From contig JAJEKV010000011.1 in assembly GCA_021234155.1 (NCBI GenBank), positions 15,289,255 to 15,353,254 of the forward strand: DNA of 64,000 nt, given 5' to 3'. The position numbers and the translations under genes were made by a program. Origin of the DNA: Isoetes taiwanensis. Lineage: Eukaryota > Streptophyta > Lycopodiopsida > Isoetales > Isoetaceae. Below the pieces are notes generated by a model. The model was not told the DNA's origin, did not search any database, and saw only the letters and a program-made list of their open reading frames with translations. Positions 1 through 11,025 of the stretch are shown one piece after another. Each line of letters opens with the position of its first letter. Positions within the stretch are counted from its first letter, which is position 1.

Positions 1-860
1 GGTTAGAAAGATCGCAGCTGAGGATTCCACGATCAGAAAGAATCTGCATGATGATACCAAATAAATGGCTGAGAATAGTTTGATTGAAAGGATCTGACCC
101 CAGCCAATTTGACCAGAAGCTTATTTACTTAACACAGGCCCAGTTCCAATGCTCTGCTGCAGCAAATCTCCAAACCTAAAAAACTGTAAAAACTATATGG
201 ATTTCAAGCACATTGATTAGCTACGTCATTCAAATATCATCTTGCCATGAAAACAATAGACAAAAAGAGACCAAAACACCTGGAGAGGGACTAAGCTAGT
301 GTTGGACTTTGAAATTCATACAGTAATATACATTCTTGAAAATATCTTGTCTTGATATGACAAATTTACGAAGGCATGTAGCCCTTCTGCCATGCCTGCA
401 TACAATGCAAAAGGGTCTCCAAACCAAAGTTAAAGCAATAGACGCCACTAATTATTCAAGGTTGAGGATGTCATTGTTGCTGCTTCCTGGAAGCTGAAAT
501 TCTCATCTAGAAAATTCAGAAATTCCCACCCCGAACTATCATGTGAGACATTTTATCATTTCCCAGTCTTGATAAAGGACAAAAATAGCCATGGCATAAA
601 CGAAGGACAAACATAGCCTTCGCATAAACGGTTAATATATGAAATGCCTGCATTGAATGCGAAAAGCTCCAAGGCAAATTTGTAATAAGCATCTGTGCCA
701 CATTGCAAGACTAGGGTGCCTTGTTCAAGGTTTAAAGATGTTATGATGCAGTCGTCCATACACAAAACTCATTGCATCCCACCTTAGAATGATCTGGCTC
801 ATTGTGTATGGTTTTGCATTTCAAATCTAGTTCTAGTTTTCACAGACCTTCCACCACCTT
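1..860. other. Non-coding stretch 3' of the F-box gene
   Basis: No reading frame with recognisable protein similarity was found here. The stretch lies downstream of the minus-strand F-box gene and should include its 3' untranslated region. A short motif containing CATAAACG occurs twice near 595-630. Nothing else can be supported. Confidence 0.5.
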
Positions 861-2051
861 CTATGAACACCCCTCATTCATAATCTGAAAATGTTTTTGG
901 ATTGCACCTAAACCTTGAAGTCTGGCTTCGACAACAAAATAATCCACACTGTAAACGTCTTCACCATGTGGCGCACTGTCCAAATAGCGCCACCCATTGA
1001 TAGAGGAACAGTAGGCAAAGACTAAGACCTGCGTTTTCCCATTGTTATCAACAATGCAAGATTGCACACACACAAGACCATTAGCAGCAGTGGCTTTTGT
1101 CAATGTCAAGTCATCATCAATATCAAAAGATGATAGCCGCAAAAATAGATATGATTTTCCTTCTTCATTGCAAAGCCATGTGGATAGTAAGTGTCTCTTC
1201 TCATTAATTCCAACCAACATAAGTCTGCCCTTGATTTGAATCAAGACATCCATTTTCCATTCCCCAAATTGATCTTCAGGTAACAAGAACTTCTTATGTG
1301 ACCAAGAATCAATATCAATGGAGTAGCTCCATATCTTGCCATCCTTTCCTAAGAAATAGACTGAGTTTCCAATAATGGGATGCGGTTGATTGGGTTCATT
1401 CAAATCATAACTAGATCCAGGATATCCAGATGTACTTCTACTCCAACTCCCAGTGCGAGATTTATAAACTAGAAGTTGAAGTGTTGAAGTAATAAGGATA
1501 ACAACAAAGCTATTATCTAACAAATCAACATGGAAAGATAGGTTGCGCAAATTACAATCTGTGTCAGAGAGAGGGGGGCTAACCAAGCATTGAACTGAAG
1601 GGGATTTACATGGATCAAACAAGTATAATTTATCAGACATGATATCATAAGCACAGAGAAGACCATAAGAGCTATCGAGGTAGCTAATGAGATAATCACT
1701 AGGCCATGGCTGCTGTATCCAAGCCTTTTCTGGACTAATGCAAGGGTCACACTTCTGCCCTGGAAGAAGACCTGTGTTAAGGTACACACAAGCAGATCGT
1801 ACATGCCTTTTACAATTGCAGGAGAGAGGAGCTTGGAAACCATCAAAAACGGGATAAGAAGAGCAGTCCCTATGATCATAAACATACATACAACCTATGG
1901 TGGCTCTACGTCTCCAGCATTGCTTAGAATGAATAAAACGATACCAGTGCTTGGAGACAAGAGAAAATCGAGCCAGATCTCCGAAATCATCCAATCTTCG
2001 AAACACCTTCTCCGCAACCTCATCCGGGAGCCTGCGAAACAGAGTTTTCAT
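861..2051 (-). CDS. F-box protein with kelch-like C-terminal region
   Basis: A single uninterrupted frame of 396 codons, the only plainly intact host-type gene in the window. Residues about 5-45 form an F-box (LPDEVAEKVFRRL, then LARFSLVSKHWYRFI), the segment that binds SKP1 in SCF ubiquitin ligases. The remainder (about residues 120-390) has the spaced Gly/Trp/Tyr pattern of plant F-box/kelch proteins, for example IIGNSVYFLGKDGKIWSYS, GRLMLVGI and NGWRYLD, which usually build a beta-propeller for substrate recognition. The length is usual for this plant family. The start is the first ATG of the frame, directly before the F-box. Function as an SCF substrate receptor is family knowledge; the substrate cannot be read from sequence. 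No frameshift or transposon break is visible. Confidence 0.9.
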   Translation of the reverse strand: MKTLFRRLPDEVAEKVFRRLDDFGDLARFSLVSKHWYRFIHSKQCWRRRATIGCMYVYDHRDCSSYPVFDGFQAPLSCNCKRHVRSACVYLNTGLLPGQKCDPCISPEKAWIQQPWPSDYLISYLDSSYGLLCAYDIMSDKLYLFDPCKSPSVQCLVSPPLSDTDCNLRNLSFHVDLLDNSFVVILITSTLQLLVYKSRTGSWSRSTSGYPGSSYDLNEPNQPHPIIGNSVYFLGKDGKIWSYSIDIDSWSHKKFLLPEDQFGEWKMDVLIQIKGRLMLVGINEKRHLLSTWLCNEEGKSYLFLRLSSFDIDDDLTLTKATAANGLVCVQSCIVDNNGKTQVLVFAYCSSINGWRYLDSAPHGEDVYSVDYFVVEARLQGLGAIQKHFQIMNEGCS

Positions 2052-3005
2052 CTTTCAGGAGCATGGAGTTCATCGGTTTAAAATTAGAAGTTTATTTTAT
2101 GGACTTTTCCAATCGGTGGAACTGGGTATGGTCCCTGGGGAGCCCTGGATAGAATTCTAATAACATAATGGCAAGGTCGTACCGTTATATTCAATGGTCC
2201 AGAACATGCAGAGCGCATAGCAAGCCACGACGAAGAGTCGCCTGCAGCTGCCGCTGTTGCATGAAAAGACGCTTGGAATTAGGGCAGGTCTTTGGCGTAC
2301 TCGAAGGTGTCTCTCCACCGCAAGTTTGGCATCTTAGATATTTTTTTGACACTGCTTAACATGAACATTTGCTTCTAGAAGCTCACGTTTTCTCTCTTAT
2401 CTTATCTTTAGAACTTACAGATGTTTCTCTAGGCCCACATCAGGATTACTGTCTTATTCCACATCCTACAAGAAATTTATCGCAATTTATCGCGGCGGCC
2501 CGCCGCGAACATTTCTCTTTATCGAGTGTCATCTTCGTGTACTAAGTCACTCATTGATTTAGATTATGTCTAAGGCTAACATACACATATTTAATAATAA
2601 GAATGGACTAAATGTTGAGAATAGAACGTGGTAAAAGTGCATTAAGTTGGTAAAGAGAATTTCCATATCAAAAGATTTGCTCAAGTATGGACACATGAGG
2701 TAATACTTTTCTATTTCACATCTAAAAGTGTGCTCTTATTACATCTTTCTATTTCCACACATCCTTGGCAAATCTTTAAAGTAGGGCTATGAGTCCTCTA
2801 CCGTACGACAAATTCTATGCAAGGTGCAAAATCTTTTCATTTCTGCTCATCTTTAAAGTAGGGCTATGGGACTCCTATACAACAAATTCTATGCAAGAGG
2901 CAAAAAATGGTAAATGCAAAAATAATAATGCAAGGTAGGTACAATAGTTGACTCCTTCAGAATGAAAGATGCTGCCTACTCCTTGTGCTTAGGGATATAG
3001 TATAC
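2052..3005. promoter_or_regulatory. 5' flank of the F-box gene
   Basis: Non-coding AT-rich DNA between the F-box start and the left end of the Harbinger-like element. It should contain the F-box promoter, but no specific TATA box or operator can be assigned with confidence. A phrase containing TTTAAAGTAGGGCTATG occurs twice (about 2777 and 2850), followed both times by a similar ACAAATTCTATGCAAG stretch, a small imperfect direct repeat of about 75 bp spacing. Confidence 0.4.
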
Positions 3006-3117
3006 TTAGGGTACCTTCGCACCTGCCGTTAAGTTAGGATTGCGTTAGGTTTTTAACGGTTTTAACATTCACACCACAAGTTAAGTTAGTATTCTATTAA
3101 GCTAAATAGTTAAGTTA

Positions 3118-3475
3118 GGGTGATTTTCTACTATAGTCATAAAATATGACTGTCACATTGAGATATGACACCTTTTATGACCCCAAATCAAAAAATACGA
3201 CATATAGAATTGAAGCTGTTTTTCTACTATAAGGTGTCATAAAATAAGACACCATCAAAATGCGAATGGAAAATCATCAAAAAATAAGACATGTCTTATT
3301 TTAATGATAGCTTTAACATATGTGACACTGTCTTATTTTATACTGGGGGAAATCCCCCGGTATAAAATAAGACTCGATTCTCCTTAAAAGGAGGAACCGA
3401 ACCTATCCAAGCCTAAATGGGACATGTCTTATTTTTAATAGTAGAAAACCAATTTTTTCTAGTGGAAAATCACCC
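3118..3475. mobile_element. Nested Tourist-like MITE, 358 bp
   Basis: Ends GGGTGATTTTCTACTA (3118) and its imperfect inverse TAGTGGAAAATCACCC (to 3475), flanked by TTA at 3115-3117 and 3476-3478. It inserted into the larger Harbinger-like element and shares the TTA preference. Internally it contains several GTCTTATTTT / AAAATAAGAC inverted motifs, including a near-perfect hairpin at 3330-3373. No coding capacity. Confidence 0.8.
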
Positions 3476-3870
3476 TTAGTATTCTATTAAGCTAAATAGT
3501 TAGTATTCCGTTAATTTTTTTAACCTAAAGTCCCTAACCCAAACAATCTTCACACCAGTTTATGTTACGTTAACATATTTAACAGAATGTTAACCCAAAA
3601 ATAAAAATGAACTATAAATTAAAGTGACCTTAATCTTGGTTGTTCTGGCGGAGCTCGATTTCGACGGCGATGGCAATGGCGATGGTTTAAGCACAAGCAG
3701 AAGCAGCTACGAACCCCGAACATGCCGTTGCCTATGCATTTTCTCATCGGGTATTTTTATTTCTTCTTCTTTTCCGTTCTTCGTATTTATAGAACTCGTG
3801 GGTACTGGCATTTTGCCGGATTTAGATCGACTGATAAAAGTTTCCCCAAGCTTTGCCAAGATTTTTCAAG

Positions 3871-4495
3871 ATGATAAGTGCCAAGGACTTGTACGTTGTT
3901 CTCGATCTTTGTGGTTCCTTTGTATGTGGCTATGATTTTGGCTTATGGGTCGGTCCGGTGGTGGAAGATTTTAACTCCCCAAAGAATGTGGCGGGATCAA
4001 CAGATTTGTGGCCATATTCGCGGTGCCCCCTTTGTCTTTTCATATCATCGCTAACAACAATCCTTACACCATGAATCACGAAATTTGTTCCGGCGGATCG
4101 ATTCGAAATTTGCATTGATATCGATTCCGCTTGGCATATGGGCAAGATTTTCAAAAAGGGGAAGCATTGAATGGATGATCACACTTTTTATGCTTGCAAC
4201 CTTGCCCAATAATTGGTTATGGGCATCCCTTTGCTTGCTTGCTATGTATGGGACGAATTCAAAGTGACCCTAGTTGTTCAAGCCGTGGTTCTCGCAAATG
4301 TATTATATGGTACACAATGCCGCTATTTTTTATGAGTACCGGTACAAGGATTCTTATATCCGACGGTTTCACGAGACAAATTTGCCTCTATTATATCCTT
4401 CAAGGTTGAATCGGATGTTATGTCTTTAGATGGAAGAGAGCCATTGCGCATCGGGGCAGATCGGAGATGATGGTAAGATTCATGTCACGCTTAGG
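3871..4495 (+). pseudogene. PIN auxin efflux carrier, N-terminal exon fragment
   Basis: Starting at the ATG at 3871 the DNA encodes [12 protein letters not shown], then in shifting frames pieces matching plant PIN proteins: [53 protein letters not shown], a damaged LPNTLVMGIPLL segment, and finally VSFKVESDVMSLDGREPL and GDDGKIHVT, which in PINs lie in the first part of the central hydrophilic loop. PINs are plasma-membrane or ER auxin exporters. At least five frameshifts or stops break it, so no function remains. It covers roughly the first 200 residues of a normally 550-700 residue protein and lies inside the Harbinger-like element, so I read it as captured genomic DNA. Confidence 0.85.
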
Positions 4496-4542
4496 GCTCA
4501 ATTTCTTCTTCTTCTTACGCCATGCTTTCTCCCGCTAGTTTC

Positions 4543-5890
4543 TTTGTATGGTCGCCTTGTGCTTTCGGATGTTGTTGCTCCATTGAAGATGCGAACTTAT
4601 TTAAGGCGCGTATATTGAAATTTATAAGTTGGTTGAAATATGTTGCTATTCAAACTGATGTTGTTTTTATCGTGGTTAGTGGTATGCCAGCGTGCAAGCT
4701 GGGCCGTAATGACAGAATATTATTACAGGCTCAAGGGCAGGCTACAAAAGGAAAAGCAATTGATCTTGACATAGAGTTTCACCAGTAAGTAGCATTTTAA
4801 AGTTTGATTATTATTGTACAACTTGATTATATCATTGTTCTAATATTCTAAGCATTGATTCTGGGTATGTACGCCTTGCTTGCTTTGAAAATGATCATTA
4901 CAATATCTTTTATTCCTCCATGGAGCCTTTGATTCATTTAATGACATATTGGTGAGTCTGAAGTATGGTAGAAAGAATAGTAGATCTTTGCTATAGCAAT
5001 TGTGATTCTTTTCGATTCAGAAAAATGACATGATAAGAATAGCCATTGATATAGGTTGAGACACAAATAGGAACATTCGAATTAGGTGTACAATATCTTT
5101 GTGAGCTTGCGGTCAGTTAAAAAGTGGAGGTACCCTCACAGTAAATGACAAATAAGATTTCTTGTTGCTAAGTTTACATGAATTGTTTTATGCGATCTGA
5201 CAGCAAACATGAAAATTGATTTACCTTTGCCTTGATGCAGATCTCTGATTACACACATTAATGCTTACTTAGAATCTTCATAACAAAGCCTTAAGTTTGG
5301 AAGATAAAATTATCTCTGGTGGCAAAGTATTGCTTTGCTATAAACCTTTTCTTGTTCTTTGCCATTTTGTGTCTTTGAGCTTCCTTTCTAGAATTAACGA
5401 ATTGTAAAATTGGTAATGCTTATATCCAAAGGAGTATATGTTGAGAGCTCAGTTCAGTCTCCCTAGTGTGACTGTAGAAGAAATTGCACTTGAAAAGCAT
5501 TCTCCAAATCGAATGAGATTTGAGATACGGTATTTTACAGTTTCTGGCATCCAGATAAAATCTATTGCCTTTGTGTGCTTGGAAATTTATTGTAGCATAC
5601 TAAGGTTGCAGAATATTGCAATAATTTTGATGAAGTAAGGAGATCGTTCATGTGTAGAAGACAGAATATGCAACATGAAATTTGGTGGGGATATTGGTCA
5701 TGCAGTTTTTGTTGGGGGTCATACAGTTATATAAGCATGGTTTGGAATCAAAGAACATGTGGTGTTGCATAAACTCTGTAGTCTCTCTAATGTGATTTTA
5801 CGTCGCTTTGTTTCTCTAGTTTTGTTAGAAAAAGTGGATATCAGGTTTTGCCATGGGTTTGTTACATGAGCACAGCTGGAGAACGTGGCT
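4543..5890 (+). pseudogene. AP-1 adaptor complex mu subunit, multi-exon fragment with introns
   Basis: Exons in correct order match the C-terminal two-thirds of AP-1 mu: SDVVAPLKMRTYL (near 4570), GMPACKLGRNDRILLQAQG through ATKGKAIDLD (4681-4784, followed by a GTAAGT donor), VRLACFEND (near 4875), a frame-damaged WKIK...GGK piece (near 5295), RAQFSLPSV...FEIRYFTVSGIQ (5441-5560), and SGYQVLPWV...STAGE near the C-terminus (5830-5880). AP-1 mu recognises YxxPhi sorting signals at the trans-Golgi network and endosomes. The introns are retained, so the copy came from genomic DNA, not mRNA. Several stops and shifts make it non-functional. It directly follows the PIN fragment in the same element and strand; whether the join happened in one capture or two cannot be told. 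Confidence 0.85.
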
Positions 5891-6700
5891 ATCTAGATAT
5901 TATTGCAAGAATCTATAGCCAGACAAAATCTTACTTTATTTCTTGAAGTCTGATCAATATTTCGTCTTTTTTTTTATGGATCTGGCGATTCTTACTTGTG
6001 TAAGTAATCCGGGACGCCAGCCACAGATATATTTTTAATAAATATAAAATGGTGTGAGGCTCAAGTTTTTTCTGTTCTGTTTTTTGTAGAATTATCACCC
6101 AAAGCTTGCCACACATGAAGCATCAAAGTTTAAACCTGGTGCCTGTTCAATTGGTTACAAGTTACATCTTGAGTATTCATTGGAAACGATGGTAATTGTG
6201 GTTGCACATCTTATTTGCATACACCATTCTTGATCTACCCCCAAGAAGAATGTGACCTGTGCTCATCTAAGTTTGTGATTTAAAGCACAATTTACAACAA
6301 ATTGGCATGTTACATTGCAAATAGTTGTTCTCTGTTGAGCACCGACTTTTGACATTTGGCATTTCACTAGAGCACCACCCTTCTAGTGCGAACACTGATC
6401 CAGACCCATATGAATTGGGTGTGGAGATCCGCCGCACATTAACTGAATATATAGTCTTCACTTGATAATTGTCTCTTCTTTGATAAGCTTTGAATAACAA
6501 AATTGACTAGAATAACAAGTTTTGAATAACAATGGTAGGCTTTGAATCCAATGATAAGCTTTGAATAACAAGTTGATTATGTAGTGTTTTAATGAGATGG
6601 AATATGATCAACAAGTGCATGATATCATGATGGTTATGAGTTCACATGTTAATTTGTTCATGGCACAAGAAGAGGACAATTGTTTGAAGCACTTAATAGA
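5891..6700. other. Harbinger-element interior without recognised gene
   Basis: Mostly AT-rich sequence that may be the 3' continuation of the AP-1 mu copy or a third captured fragment. A 77-codon minus-strand frame (6267-6500) shows no family resemblance I can name. TTTGAATAACAA recurs three times at 6490-6560. Confidence 0.35.
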
Positions 6701-7102
6701 AAACAAAAATAAAACTTAACGGAGGTATGTGCGAAGGTATTGCCGTTAGCATTAAGTTAAAAAAAAAAAAAAAACCTAATGGACGAATGTGCGAAGGCAT
6801 TGCCGTTAGCATTAAGTTAAACTAACTTAATAGGCACCTATGCGAAGAAAGTGCCTTTAGCATTAAGTTAGCACTAACTTAACTAAGGCAAGTGCGAACA
6901 CATTTTTATTTTATTGTTAAGTTAAAAAAAAATAACCTAACTTGTTCTAGTCTAAAAGGATTTAACTAGTTTCCGTTAGGTTAAAGTCTTAACGGAAAGT
7001 TAACTTAGTCTTGGTGCGAACACAAGAGTCTCTTATAAGTTTAACTGGCAGTTAAAAAAAAACTAACTTATTCCTAACTTAACGGCGGGTGCGAAGGTAC
7101 CC
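6700..7102. repeat. Subterminal repeats of the Harbinger-like element
   Basis: Four to five diverged units of about 55 bp containing TGTGCGAAGG and GCATTAAGTTA, with A-rich tracts between them, lead up to the terminal GGGTACC end. The same words occur inverted just inside the left end (3009-3060). Such subterminal repeats are usual binding platforms for transposase in DNA transposons; that role is inference here. Confidence 0.6.
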
Positions 7103-7362
7103 TTACTAAATAAATATAGTATGTGAGCATCAAATAATAGTTCCCTAAGAGGAAGATTGTCCATGTCAGATTATAGCAAGAATTGTATCAAATGCTAGCA
7201 CAAATGCAACCAAGACTTTGAGCTCCATAGTCTCCCTTGTTTAGTACTTCAAGGGCTACAATTATTAAAATGGGAAGCACAAAAAAAGATCAATGTACTC
7301 AATTATTCAAACAATATACTTTTGTCACTTCAAAGACTAAAATCAGCAAAATGGGAAGTAAC

Positions 7363-7543
7363 ATTGCACCATCATTAGAAAGATGGTATTACCAATAATA
7401 AAATGTCAAATCTCTCGCTATATCCTCTGAGCATATGGTTCTCGCAGAGAAGAGCCTAATTGCACCATCATTAGAAAGGCGGCATTACCAATAATAAAAT
7501 GTCAAATCTCTCGCTATATCATCTGAGCATATGGTTCTAGCAG
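7363..7543. repeat. Tandem duplication, 96-bp period, two copies
   Basis: The unit beginning ATTGCACCATCATTAGAAAG at 7363 is repeated at 7459 with only a few substitutions. It lies in otherwise unremarkable non-coding DNA (7106-8040), where I see no gene. Confidence 0.8.
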
Positions 7544-8039
7544 TTCAGACACTTCTTGTTAATTCTTTAACATCTCTATAGCTAAAGTTGTATGGACCAT
7601 TTAAAGAAGTGGACATCTACATGCAGTATACATCTAAAAAGAACAACATCGTGAAAGCCTTTTCAGTTGCATTTAAGAGAAAAAGAACCTTACGACTTGC
7701 AGAAACATAAAATAGGTAAGATGAATTTGTCATCAGGAAGAGGCTGGGGCTACAAATTTAGCTTAGGTTTAAATTTGGTTCTGGGCTTAGTCCATGGAGG
7801 AGGCGGTTGATATTGCTTGAGAAAAGTTGCATAAAACTACACCTTATGCTCGTAAAAGAGGGATGGGAAGGTGTAATGCTGTAAACTTATGAAACTTTTA
7901 AGTTCGCATTCATCAATCCACATTTCTTTCCAATCTTCAATAGAGGCTAAAAACACTTGTATTGATAAAGGCACTTAAAATTTCTAAGAGGCTGAAGTAG
8001 ATACATCTATTATATCCTGCAATCATGATATTGCATAAT

Positions 8040-8420
8040 CTTCAATTATGTTATTCCATGACCACATTCTGCATAACCATCTTATCAAATACCTGCCAGG
8101 CATCTTCAATATCCCTGTAGTTTGCATACGTATCGAGGATGACATTTTCATACTAATGTCTAATTTCTATCCAAGCTTTTTGATACTTGCATGAACCTGG
8201 TTTGCTTGTTCTATGCCCGCACAAGCACGAAAACTTAAAATGCAAATATAGGTAGCCTGATTCAATTCTAAACCACTTTTATCATCTGAAACAACTTTAC
8301 TACTTCAACACTGTCCTTTCGGTGAGCATAACTTGAAACCATCACAGTCCATGGAGCCACATCTTTGGAAGGCATTCTGTTAAAAACTTTGTGACTTTCT
8401 CCTACACTTCCACATTATCG
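8040..8420 (-). pseudogene. PPR protein fragment (PLS-type)
   Basis: Reading the minus strand from about 8410 gives CGSV.ESHKVFNRMPSKDV, then WTVMVSSYAHRKDSVEVV and KLFQMIKSGLELNQATY, then RACAGIEQANQVHASIKKLG, with one frameshift and a stop. These are two to three consecutive pentatricopeptide motifs of the plant PLS class, which bind organellar RNA. A degraded further motif (DAWQVFDKMVMQNVV in another frame, near 8080) extends it. No start, targeting peptide or C-terminal E/DYW domain is visible. It is an isolated, decayed fragment. Confidence 0.75.
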
Positions 8421-10150
8421 CCTAGCAACAAATGAAGATAGAATCAAAGAAAGCAAATTAAGACTGTATTCCAGCACTATACTTGCACAAACAAAGGAGA
8501 AACTAAGGATATAATCTGATACACTGGCCTAATGCCGCCTTGCTGCTCCGAATTGTTTATAGTAAGCTTCCAGATTGCACCAAATTAAAGGTATAGATAG
8601 CACATATGGGATCAATTCAACAAAAAACTGACCTTTGAACAATATCCATTTACTCCTTCCTTTGTTGCAGTCCATTTTCAATTTCTTCAACCTCCTACAA
8701 TCAAAATTAGGGCACAAAATTAAGGGACAACGCCACAAAAAAAAAGAAGAAACCACCTAAATCTATTATTCCCATGCATCTGAATCATCTCAAGAGTAGT
8801 CGAACCTACTGAGCAGTGGCCGAAATTACCGTTGTAGCAGTCGAAATGGATCATACAAAAGATCAATTAGAAGCCTGAGGTCGTTCTTCATGCTAAACTA
8901 AAACATTTTGAAAGTAGAACAGGGGCTAATCTACGGTTTAGCTTTCCCTTAAATCCGGCCAGCATGCACGGCTTCATCGCCATCTGCAAGAATCACATCC
9001 CCCATCCATCTAAAGCTAGCAAAGTAAGAATTTTCTTGAAAATCCTGATATTTACAACCCACTTAAAAGAAGCAAGAACTTGCTTCAAACTCTTGCATTT
9101 GAATCCTCAACATCCAAGCAAGGTCGTGCTCAAGGCATGCCGATATGCTGAAGCTTAGCAAAATGCCATCGCCATTGGAGTAAAAGGCGGCAGGAGCTTG
9201 CTATGGCTGCCGTCAAATCCATCTAATGCGCAACAGGGAATTTGACCTAAATACAGATGTTAAAATCCTGCTGTTTTTAGGGCAAGCCAATCTGGCTATG
9301 CCCTTATGGGCGGCCGTTTTGACGCCACAGCATTCTCGAAGGATGCCATAGCCAGATCTTTGCTTTACCTTGGGTGTCAAAAAAAATTATAATAGAAGTG
9401 TTGCGCATGAAAATACCTAACGCGTCGTGATCATAGAAGCATCCTATAATATGTAGCATTATAACAGGGGGTTTCTTTTGTATTTTTGTACGTTTTTTCC
9501 TAAGGTTTTTATATGATTTCATGGATGTATTTGATGAGGCATACTGATTAGTATATCTAGAGTGCGCATACGCTTAAACTAATTTTGATGCCTAATTCCA
9601 ATGGTTTAGACCCATATGTCATATATTTCTTAATATATTATATATTTTCTTGTAGTATCATATTCTGCTCGACATGCAAGCCTCGAGACAACCCATTTTA
9701 GGGTTATGTGTTGGGAAATTATTGGATTCTTTCAAAGATCCGGCGTTGTCTCCGGAAGAACCGCACCCAAAGACAAAAAGCCCTAACACCCTATTTTTCC
9801 TTTTAGGCGGGCATGCAGCCTTCTTGCAATAATGTTTTAGGGTTCTTCGCTTCTTATGAACGAGAATACAACCAAGCCCCGATTTTCAGCTTCTTGTAAG
9901 CGGGTTTACACAAGCAATCTTGAGGATTTGACTGTTTGGAAGATGGAAGAGAAAAAGTGCACCTTGGTTAACCCATTCAAACGATGGTCCTTAGATCCTT
10001 GTATTACAAGACCAAATCGCCGTTTGTTCTTTGTGCTTTGAGAGGGTGCGTAATGGAGCCGCTTGGAGTTCCAACAAAAAAAGGTAATTAATGCATGGCC
10101 TTCGATTTCCCTCTTGGAATGTTTCTTGAGCTTTTTTATCCCAAATTGGT
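8421..10150. other. Non-coding stretch with no recognised gene
   Basis: Small frames at 8529-8756, 8964-9158, 9304-9522 and 9856-10041 show no family signature or splice structure that I can defend. The sequence GGCTATG...CATAGCC around 9290-9350 is a weak inverted pair. No transposon ends were identified. Confidence 0.4.
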
Positions 10151-10169
10151 GCATCCCTCTTCCAATCGG

Positions 10170-10420
10170 GCATGTTATAGGCTGAAAGGCCAACACCCCT
10201 TAAATCCATGGGATCCTCCAAATGGCCTGTTCAAATCTTTAGGTATCGAATCCAAAGATTGTTCTCTGTTGTTGCTCCCTTAGTTCCCTCCCCGCCCTTT
10301 GCAAATGCGGTATCGTGGTCATGGCTGCCCGTCGTAATGACCCATCCGGATTGTTAACTATCTTCGAGGGTTACATGTCAATGGAATACCCGGTTTGGCG
10401 ACTAAGGAACAAGATATCTT
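10170..10420 (+). pseudogene. LINE-type RNase H fragment
   Basis: In broken frames the plus strand reads LNPWDPPNGLFK (near 10200) and then GIVVMAARRNDPSGLLTIFEG (10311-10370) followed by SMEYPVW. These resemble the start of the RNase H domain carried by plant non-LTR retrotransposons (W.PPP.G..K, then a strand with R...G.L..F.G and PVW.AE). Only one diverged domain piece is seen, with no poly-A or microsatellite tail, so the assignment is tentative. Confidence 0.4.
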
Positions 10421-10572
10421 ATTGTGTGAATCCAAAGTGCCCAAAGTGAATTTATTGTGTGAATGACATTCTTTGACCCGCATAGGTGAATCAACATGGC
10501 CCATTCTAAAGTAGGCTTCATTGGACTTGGCGCAATGGTGCCTAATCCACCTTTGTTATTGCAAACATTTGT

Positions 10573-10612
10573 CTTCAATTCTTGGGAGCTTATCTTCAAT
10601 TCTTGGGAGCCT
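10573..10612. repeat. Short tandem duplication
   Basis: CTTCAATTCTTGGGAGC occurs twice in immediate succession with a two- to three-base linker. It is a local slippage-type duplication with no coding meaning that I can see. Confidence 0.7.
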
Positions 10613-10679
10613 TGAGAAAAGTTTGTTTGTTTAAGTAACGGCACTTGACTTCGGCTCTTACGCTATCATCATCGGTCTT

Positions 10680-11025
10680 TGAGCCTGTCGCCTATGCTTC
10701 TCCTGATCAAATGCACACCATGATTCTCCTAATCAAATGCACAACGCCAGGGATTCAAGCTCTTCAAGTGGCAAATCGTCTTCTGCAAATGGCAGTCGGC
10801 AACAAACCAGGTTAGGAAGCGGAAGCTTTTGCAGGTTGTGCAACACAAGAGCAAGCTCTGAAACATATTTGAGGAAATTTAGGTGGTCAAAGTACAGTGG
10901 CGGCAAAGCAAGCTGTTTTCATATGGCAAGCTATTGCACACAATTACTTTGCAAGTGCTTTGGTAAAACCTTAAGTTCTGATTCTTCTGTTGCCACTGTT
11001 ACAGATGGTGGTATGAAATTGTAGA
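10680..11025 (+). other. Unrecognised coding-like stretch
   Basis: Two overlapping plus-strand frames have protein-like composition: a Ser-rich 95-codon frame at 10737-11024, and a second interrupted frame reading EPVAYASPDQMHTM, IQALQVANRLLQMAVG and AVFIWQAIAHNYFASALV. The second looks more like a decayed globular protein, but I do not recognise it. There is no promoter, splice or transposon context to support a gene. Confidence 0.25.

Larger units (their letters stand above)
3009..7102. mobile_element. PIF/Harbinger-like element carrying captured gene fragments
   Basis: The left end starts GGGTACCTTCGCACC at 3009 and the right end is its inverse, ending at 7102. The inverted repeats match over about 32 bp with one mismatch near the start. 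Both ends are flanked by TTA (3006-3008 and 7103-7105). A 3-bp TTA duplication with GGG-starting ends is the signature of the PIF/Harbinger superfamily. No transposase or Myb-like partner gene is present, so it is non-autonomous. Its interior is instead built from pieces of a PIN gene and an AP-1 mu gene, as in Pack-type elements. Subterminal direct and inverted copies of a GCGAAGG...GTTAAGTTA motif occupy 6700-7100. Confidence 0.85.

Noticed and set aside
3086-3502. 27-bp repeat as the target-site duplication of the nested MITE
   Set aside because: Five bases separate it from the left MITE end, and TTA alone satisfies both ends precisely.
3624-3935. Intact 103-codon gene preceding the PIN fragment
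   Set aside because: The frame has no family resemblance and overlaps the PIN start in another frame. It is more likely the copied 5' untranslated region of the PIN gene.
5931-6500. Minus-strand small genes of 61 and 77 codons
   Set aside because: No similarity, no promoter, and they lie inside the captured-DNA region of the Harbinger-like element.
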